Assembly: GCA_015075305.1 (NCBI GenBank)
Contig: JABTUS010000010.1
Coordinates: 1 to 64,000 of the forward strand
Reading direction: 5' to 3'
Origin: Opitutaceae bacterium
Lineage (GTDB): Bacteria; Verrucomicrobiota; Verrucomicrobiia; Opitutales; Opitutaceae
Length of the DNA: 64,000 nucleotides
This document shows, in pieces, positions 58,901-64,000 of this stretch. A program made the position numbers and the translations under genes. The notes under the pieces are model-generated. The model was not told the origin of the DNA. It saw only the letters and a list, made by a program, of their open reading frames with translations, and searched no databases. Every line of letters begins with the position of its first letter. The first letter of the stretch is position 1.

Positions 58901-60991
58901 ATGCCCATCTCCCGTCGTCAGCTCCTTAGAAATGCCGGCCTTGCCACAGCCGGTGGCGTGCTCTTCCGGGCCACCGGTGAATCCCTCGCCGGCGCGGAAC
59001 CGGCGGGCAAACCCGCCGCCACCGCGGCTCCACTGGCTCCCTTCAACCGCTTCCCGCGTGCAGTTCAGGAGTTCTACGTGCAGAAAGTCTGCGCGGCTGA
59101 ACGCGAGGCGGATGCGCGGCGGGCCGCGCTGCGCACGCGTGAGGATGCGGAGCGTTATGTCGCCGACGTGCGCGAAAAGATCCGCCGTTGTTTCGGTCCC
59201 TATCCTGAGAAAACTCCGCTCAATGCGCGTGTCACCCGCACGCATCAGCGCGACGGTTACACGATAGAAAACGTGATCTTCGAGAGCAGGCCGGCGTTTC
59301 CGGTGACCGCCAACCTCTATGTGCCCACCGGGCGCACAGGTCGCCTGCCGGGTGTGATCGGCACCTGCGGCCACTCAAAAAACGGCAAGGCGGCGGAGCC
59401 GTACCAGTCGTTCGCCCAAGGCCTTGCCCGTCAGGGCTACGTCGTCCTGATCTTCGACCCCCTGGGTCAGGGCGAGCGAATCCAGCATATCACGTCGTCG
59501 CTCAAACCCAGCCATGGAACCGGCACGGTTGAACACATCTACCTCGGCAACCGCATGTCGCTGGTCGACGAAAACCAACCCGCGTGGTTCGCCTGGGACG
59601 GAATTCGCGCATTGGATTACCTGCTCACACGCCCTGAAGTCGACCCGCGTCACATCGGTGTGACCGGCAATTCCGGCGGTGGCACGCAGGCGACCTGGCT
59701 TTGCGGTGTCGAACCGCGCTTCACGATGGCGGCTCCGAGCTGCTTCGTCACTACGCTGCGCAGAAACATCGAGAACGAGGAGTCGCAGGACGCCGAGCAG
59801 TACCCCTGGCACATGCTCGCGCTCGGACTCGATCACTCGGACTTCATTGCGGCCATGGCACCCAAGCCAGTCCGCATCCTGGGGCAGGAACGCGACTATT
59901 TTGATGCGCGTGGTTTTGAGGAGGCGGCGGGACGGCTGAAGCAGCTGTACCGTCTGCTGGGCGCGGAGGAGAATTTCAGCTCCTTCCTTGGGCCCGATCC
60001 CCATGGCTATTCGCAGCCCAACCGCGAAGCCATGTACGGCTGGTTCAACCGGCAGACGGGCGTTTCCTCCGGCCAGAAGGAGCCCGCGATCAAGCTCGAA
60101 AAGGACGAGACGCTTCAGTGCACCGAGCGCGGTCAGATTGGCGAGAAGCCCTTCACGTCAGTGTTCGACTTCACTCGTGAGAAATCGCGCCTCCTTGCCG
60201 GATCGCGCGCGCCACTGAAAGGTCCGGCGCTCAAGGACGCCCTCACGGAGATCCTCAGGCTTCCGAAACGCGAAGGAATCGCCGACTATCGAATCATGCG
60301 CAATCCGGGTGCACGCCGCTATGTCATGCAGCATTCGGCGAACTACGTGCTCGCGACGGAGCCCGGCATACCCGTGCTCACCATCCGGCTCAGCGAAACT
60401 CCGCTGTTGTCCCGCATTCCCCGGGGACCGGAACGCGCCCTGCTGTACGTCGCCCATCGGTCTGCGGACGCCGAATTGCGTGACGACGCCTGGCTGCGCG
60501 ATCTCCTGGAAGCCGAGCCCAAGGGAACGGCGCTCTTTGCCTGCGAGCCGCGTGGCATCGGAGACTCCAAGCCGCAGCTCAGCACTCCTGAGTTTGCGGG
60601 GAAGGGTGGCATCGACTATTTCCACTCGGGGCTTGGCCTGATGTTCGACCGACCCATGGCGGGCCAGCGAACGTTCGACGTTCTGCGCGTGATCGACTTG
60701 CTGGAGGCCAACGGTCACCGGCAGGTCCATCTCGTCGCCCGAGGAGAGGGAGCCATTCCCGGCTGCTTTGCCGCCCTGCTTCACGACGGCGTCCGGCAAG
60801 TCACGCTTCGGCACGCCCTGCGCAGTTATGCAGAAGTCGCGGAGTCCGAGAACTACCGCTGGCCCCTGTCGTCCTTCGTTCCCGCAGCGCTGACCCGTTT
60901 TGATCTGCCGGATGTCTATCGGGAACTGGAGGCCAAGTCGCTGCGACAGGTCGATCCAGCTGGCGCAGACGCCGCGCCTTCCACACTTTAA
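58901..60991 (+). CDS. Tat-exported two-domain alpha/beta hydrolase (acetyl-esterase-like)
   Basis: A 696-aa esterase-type protein. MPISRRQLLRNAGLATAGGVLF is a twin-arginine signal. The first domain (about 110-380) is an acetylxylan-esterase/dienelactone-hydrolase fold: GTCGHSKNGKA oxyanion region near 155, FDPLGQGER near 185 and the nucleophile S258 in VTGNSGGG. The C-terminal half (about 480-690) has a second hydrolase pattern (FACEPRGIGDS, then VARGEGAIPG at the position of the nucleophile elbow) in which Ser is replaced by Glu, so it is probably inactive. Standing between a receptor and a sulfatase gene (4 bp to the next ATG), it likely deacylates a glycan in the periplasm. Confidence 0.87.
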   Translation: MPISRRQLLRNAGLATAGGVLFRATGESLAGAEPAGKPAATAAPLAPFNRFPRAVQEFYVQKVCAAEREADARRAALRTREDAERYVADVREKIRRCFGPYPEKTPLNARVTRTHQRDGYTIENVIFESRPAFPVTANLYVPTGRTGRLPGVIGTCGHSKNGKAAEPYQSFAQGLARQGYVVLIFDPLGQGERIQHITSSLKPSHGTGTVEHIYLGNRMSLVDENQPAWFAWDGIRALDYLLTRPEVDPRHIGVTGNSGGGTQATWLCGVEPRFTMAAPSCFVTTLRRNIENEESQDAEQYPWHMLALGLDHSDFIAAMAPKPVRILGQERDYFDARGFEEAAGRLKQLYRLLGAEENFSSFLGPDPHGYSQPNREAMYGWFNRQTGVSSGQKEPAIKLEKDETLQCTERGQIGEKPFTSVFDFTREKSRLLAGSRAPLKGPALKDALTEILRLPKREGIADYRIMRNPGARRYVMQHSANYVLATEPGIPVLTIRLSETPLLSRIPRGPERALLYVAHRSADAELRDDAWLRDLLEAEPKGTALFACEPRGIGDSKPQLSTPEFAGKGGIDYFHSGLGLMFDRPMAGQRTFDVLRVIDLLEANGHRQVHLVARGEGAIPGCFAALLHDGVRQVTLRHALRSYAEVAESENYRWPLSSFVPAALTRFDLPDVYRELEAKSLRQVDPAGADAAPSTL

Positions 60992-60995
60992 TCCA

Positions 60996-62492
60996 ATGAA
61001 CAAGATTCCCCGCTTTCTCAAATTGGGTGGCGTGCCTGCGCTGGTTCTCGGACTCATCGTCTCCGGTCCCAGCACCATCGCCGCGACACCGGATCGCCCC
61101 AACATCGTTTTCATTATCTGCGACGATCTGGGAATCAACGATCTTCACTGCTATGATCGGGCCGATCATCAGACGCCCAATCTCGACCAGCTCTCCCGTG
61201 AAGGCACCCGCTTCACCAGCGCCTACTGTGCGCAACCCATCTGCTCGCCCTCGCGTGTGGGTGTGATCATGGGAAAGGCCCCTGCCCGGCTTCATCTGAC
61301 GACCTACCTTCCCGGTCGAGCTGATTCTCCAGCGCAGAAACTGCTTCAGCCTGTCATCCGGCAGGAGGTGGATCTCAGCGAAAAATCAATCGCGCGCTAT
61401 TTCAAGGAGGCGGGCTATATCACCGACCTTGTCGGAAAGTGGCACATTGGCGGCAAGGGATTCGGGCCCGCCGAGCATGGTTTTGATGTTGTGAGCGTCG
61501 GTCGAAACAATACCACGCCATCCGACACCGAGGGCAGCAAGGGCGAGTTCGGACTGACCCGGTCAGCCGAGGACTTTCTGGAGAAAAACAGGGACCGGCC
61601 ATTCCTGCTCTTTCTGGCGCATTACACGCCGCACATCCCGTACAGCGCCACTCCCGGGCAGATCGCGGCCCACAAGGATGCCTTCGAGCCTGTCTATGCG
61701 GCGGTCATTGCGTCGCTGGATCGGGCGGTGGGCCAGTTGCTCGCGAAGCTGGATGAGCTCAAGCTGCGCGAGAACACGATCGTCGTCTTCACCTCCGACA
61801 ACGGGGGGCTGCATGTGCCCGAACTCAACCATGCGCGCGTGACGCACAATACGCCGTATCGCGCAGGCAAGGGCTACCTGTATGAGGGCGGACTGCGGGT
61901 TCCGCTTATCGTGCGCTGGCCGGGGCACGTGCCGGCGGGCGTGACTGTCGATGCACCGATAAACAATACGGGCTGGATCCCGACGCTCCTCGAACTCGCC
62001 GGGCAGCCTGCTCCGAAGGGTCTGGACGGGAAGTCCTTCGCCCCGCTCCTGACAGGCAGAGGTCAGGCTCCGGAGCGGACGTTTTTCTGGCACTTTCCGC
62101 ATTACAACAATCAGGGCGGACGCCCAGGCGGTGCGGTTCGGGAGGGAACGTGGAAACTCGTGGAATACTACGACGCTCCCGACGCCCCGGAGCTTTACCA
62201 GCTCTCGAACGACATCGGCGAAAAGAACAACCTTGCCGCGCAGTATCCGGATCGCGTGAGCACCATGCGCAGGGCCCTGGCCGACTGGCGCAAGGCGATC
62301 GGGGCGCAGACGAACCTGCCGAATCCGAATTTCGACCCGGCCCGCTATCGTGAACTCTATGTCGATTTTGATCCCAGCCGTTTCGATCCCCTCCATGCCA
62401 GCAATTCTGAATGGAAGGCGGTTCAGAAATGGAGATCCGAGATGAATGCGGCCGTGAAGGGCGCCCCAAGAGCGGCGCCGCGCAGTCGATAG
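60996..62492 (+). CDS. Secreted sulfatase (formylglycine-dependent, arylsulfatase-like)
   Basis: A 498-aa sulfatase of the S1 family. After a hydrophobic N-terminal signal (GGVPALVLGLIVSGPSTIAA), RPNIVFIICDDLGINDLHCY supplies metal ligands D43 and D44. The active-site motif CSPSR has the cysteine C83 that must be converted to formylglycine. GKWHIGGKGFGP near 156 and TSDNGGLHVPE near residue 268 (metal-binding Asp and Asn) are typical. The C-terminal part from about 370 (REGTWKLVEYYD) is usual. No formylglycine-generating enzyme is encoded in the window. ATG 60996 is 4 bp after the esterase stop, so the two genes are transcribed together. A sulfated polysaccharide or its oligosaccharide is the likely substrate. 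Confidence 0.94.
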   Translation: MNKIPRFLKLGGVPALVLGLIVSGPSTIAATPDRPNIVFIICDDLGINDLHCYDRADHQTPNLDQLSREGTRFTSAYCAQPICSPSRVGVIMGKAPARLHLTTYLPGRADSPAQKLLQPVIRQEVDLSEKSIARYFKEAGYITDLVGKWHIGGKGFGPAEHGFDVVSVGRNNTTPSDTEGSKGEFGLTRSAEDFLEKNRDRPFLLFLAHYTPHIPYSATPGQIAAHKDAFEPVYAAVIASLDRAVGQLLAKLDELKLRENTIVVFTSDNGGLHVPELNHARVTHNTPYRAGKGYLYEGGLRVPLIVRWPGHVPAGVTVDAPINNTGWIPTLLELAGQPAPKGLDGKSFAPLLTGRGQAPERTFFWHFPHYNNQGGRPGGAVREGTWKLVEYYDAPDAPELYQLSNDIGEKNNLAAQYPDRVSTMRRALADWRKAIGAQTNLPNPNFDPARYRELYVDFDPSRFDPLHASNSEWKAVQKWRSEMNAAVKGAPRAAPRSR

Positions 62493-62561
62493 GCGCGCGA
62501 AGGGATTGGATTCCACTTCCGCGATCAGAGCAGGAGTCCCGGCATAGGTTCGAAGGCACCC

Positions 62562-63470
62562 ATGTCCGACGACGACGGTAAATCGGGAAAACAGGTGTCT
62601 GAGCCGAAGCGACGCGAGCGTCGTCCGCCGCGGGCTTGGGACCAGGGGCTGCCGTCCATCATTCTCCTCGTGGTGGGCTCGGCGATCGCGGCGTTTAGTT
62701 TCAACGCCCTTCTGCGACCGGTCGGTGTGCCTCCCGGAGGTGTTGTGGGAGCTTCGCTTGTCGTTCAGAAGGCGACGGGCATCGAGCCGGGTTATGCGCA
62801 GTGGATTCTGAACGCGGTCATACTCATGGCGTGCGGATTCGTCATGGGACGCAGCTTCATCGTAAGGAGCCTGGCCGGCACGTTGCTGCTTCCCCTGTTC
62901 GTCGTGCTGTCGCGCGACCTTTCCCCCCTGACCACCAATCCCGTGCTCGCGGGTGTATGCGGTGGCGCCGGGGTCGGCTTCGGCATCGGACTGGTGCTGC
63001 GCGGCGGATCATCCGTAGGCGGCTTCAGCGCCGCGGCGGCGGCGATCAATCGCACCACCGGCATGAATGTCGGTCATGCCTTGATTCTGCTGGACGCGCT
63101 GGTGCTGTTCTCGGCCGCCGCCGTCTTCTCGACGGAGCAGGTGCTTGCAGGACTCGTGAGCACGGTTGTCATCGGCCAGACCGCGCGCTCGGTTCTCACC
63201 GGCTTCAATCAATCACGGGTGGCCTTGATTGTCTCGAAGCAGGCCCCGGAAATACGCGAAGCGGTGCTGCAAAGGATCCCGCTGGGGCTCACGATCCTGG
63301 AAGGACGCGGCGGCTACACGGACGCACCGCATGAGATTTTGATGGTCGTGATGAATCCCGCTGAGTCCGTGCAGTTGAAGCGCCACATCCGCGCGATCGA
63401 CCCGAATGCCTTCGTGATCCTTCTTGACGCCTCCGAAGTCCGCGGCCAGGGATTCCTGCCGCACGTTTGA
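62562..63470 (+). CDS. YitT/DUF2179-family membrane protein
   Basis: A 302-aa inner-membrane protein with five or six hydrophobic helices in the first 220 residues (SIILLVVGSAIAAFSFNALL, GGVVGASLVVQKATGI, AGVCGGAGVGFGIGLVLRGGSSVGG). A cytoplasmic C-terminal DUF2179 domain follows (about 221-300: SRVALIVSKQAPEIREAVLQRIPLGLTILEGRGGYTDAPHEILMVVMNPAE), of the type seen in YitT. Function is unknown; DUF2179 folds like PII-type sensors. It follows the sulfatase gene after 70 bp and may be a separate unit. Confidence 0.88.
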   Translation: MSDDDGKSGKQVSEPKRRERRPPRAWDQGLPSIILLVVGSAIAAFSFNALLRPVGVPPGGVVGASLVVQKATGIEPGYAQWILNAVILMACGFVMGRSFIVRSLAGTLLLPLFVVLSRDLSPLTTNPVLAGVCGGAGVGFGIGLVLRGGSSVGGFSAAAAAINRTTGMNVGHALILLDALVLFSAAAVFSTEQVLAGLVSTVVIGQTARSVLTGFNQSRVALIVSKQAPEIREAVLQRIPLGLTILEGRGGYTDAPHEILMVVMNPAESVQLKRHIRAIDPNAFVILLDASEVRGQGFLPHV

Positions 63471-63682
63471 TGGGGACCGGCTGGCAGTCCCGTTCTGACG
63501 GTCATTGCCGCGGATAGCGCTGCTTCAACTTTTTCCAGGCCGCAGGCCACGGCAAAATGACCGCAATGGTCGACATCCGTGCACGATTGCAAGGCTGGCC
63601 CCTGAGTAGCCTCGGCACCTTTGCGCCAATTGTTCTGCTTCTGCCACTCCCGCATCTTGGCCCCAGCTCAGGGAACACTCAA

Positions 63683-63735
63683 TGGAGGGGCGCGCTCCGT
63701 CGTGCCCAGGGAACGCGCTCAGCAACCCAGCGCCG
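63683..63735. repeat. Repeat module a, diverged copy 7
   Basis: TGGAGGGGCGCGCTCCGTCG followed by TGCCCAGGGAACGCGC and CCAGCGCCGG. It keeps the GGAGGGG...CTCC head and the CAGCGCCGG tail but differs in the centre. Confidence 0.6.
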
Positions 63736-63899
63736 GCCCAATTCCTGCTGGCATCGCACGATTCCATTCAGTCTGCCTATGCACTCGGGCTTGTCTCATT
63801 TCTCCGTCTGTCATCCCGCATCACACATCCCGGCTGCCGCCCGGCTTCGCCGCGCCGCCAGGGTCGCCGCGGATCAGCAGCCGCCAATGTCGGTTTGAT

Positions 63900-63991
63900 C
63901 CTGAATAGTGCGAAAAGTGAGGTTTGACCCCTTTGGGTTGAGATGACCTGAATAGTGCGAAAAGTGAGGTTTGACCCCTTTGGGTTGAGAT
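63900..63991. repeat. Tandem 45-bp direct repeat at window edge
   Basis: Two identical 45-bp copies, 63900-63944 and 63947-63991, separated by two bases (47-bp period). Each runs CCTGAATAGTGCGAAAAGTG, AGGTTTGACCCCTTTGGGTT, GAGAT. The sequence after the second copy does not begin a third. It might be the edge of a mobile element or a longer repeat outside the window. Confidence 0.85.
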
Positions 63992-64000
63992 TGGAGAATG

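Larger units (their letters stand above)
63471..64000. other. Right-edge non-coding region with repeats
   Basis: No gene is supported. A diverged module a lies at 63683-63735, and two copies of a 45-bp repeat close the window (63900-63991). The open frames that cross the region arise from the repeats and show no domain. Confidence 0.5.

Noticed and set aside
63900-63991. CRISPR array
   Set aside because: Only two copies with a 2-nt gap and no variable spacers; no cas gene in the window.

Overview
The window is high-GC bacterial chromosome with densely packed genes. The gene content suggests a Verrucomicrobiota member, most likely of the Opitutaceae type. Pointers are four large TonB-dependent receptors (three ending in the outer-membrane C-terminal Phe, one in RGIF), a DUF1549/DUF1553 plus DUF1501 Tat-protein pair, a formylglycine-type sulfatase, a Tat-secreted Gfo/Idh/MocA oxidoreductase, a three-subunit b-type succinate dehydrogenase and mosaic intergenic repeats. 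This is inference; no rRNA or other decisive marker is present.

Layout. 0.2-6.3 kb: housekeeping (threonine dehydratase with ACT domain, SpoU-type RNA methyltransferase, RumA-type uracil methyltransferase translationally coupled to trmB, gamma-glutamyltransferase). 6.4-22.8 kb: a catabolic island. Two divergent TonB-dependent receptors are followed by an esterase-like protein, a HpcH/HpaI aldolase, a sialidase-fold beta-propeller, a flavoprotein with a C-terminal carbohydrate-binding-like domain and an MFS transporter on the + strand. A kelch protein and a DapA/NanA-fold aldolase lie on the - strand, then an AraR-type regulator and an SMP-30-type lactonase. Three copies of one palindrome (core TGTTRCGYAACA) sit in the receptor intergenic region and in the aldolase/regulator intergenic region, so these units probably form one regulon. 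Its substrate is unknown; the enzyme set resembles sialic-acid or sugar-acid catabolism. 22.8-25.6 kb: tRNA-Pro, LysM protein, Nudix hydrolase and a PaaK-like adenylating enzyme. 26.1-29.8 kb: sdhC-sdhA-sdhB. 29.9-40.5 kb: lipoprotein, lysA, gpsA, an enolase-superfamily enzyme, a DUF4139 protein, a Tat oxidoreductase, a ROK kinase, and small DUF2945 and DUF488 genes.

40.5-44.4 kb: a five-gene minus-strand lipid/polyene-type cluster (methyltransferase, ACP, ketosynthase, second ACP, LpxL-like acyltransferase). 45.1-49.1 kb: a coupled DUF1549/DUF1553 and DUF1501 pair. 49.1-50.4 kb: a CNT nucleoside transporter. 50.5-55.5 kb: an ECF sigma factor, a FecR-type anti-sigma factor and a receptor with an STN signalling domain. 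These are divergent from a second receptor, a Tat-secreted two-domain esterase and a Cys-type sulfatase (55.7-62.5 kb), probably a unit for sulfated or acylated glycans. The window ends with a YitT-family membrane protein and a short tandem repeat at the edge.

Several intergenic gaps (2.3-2.7, 25.7-25.9, 29.8-29.9, 33.3-33.4, 36.8-37.0 and 63.7 kb) carry a mosaic of recurring repeat modules rather than genes.
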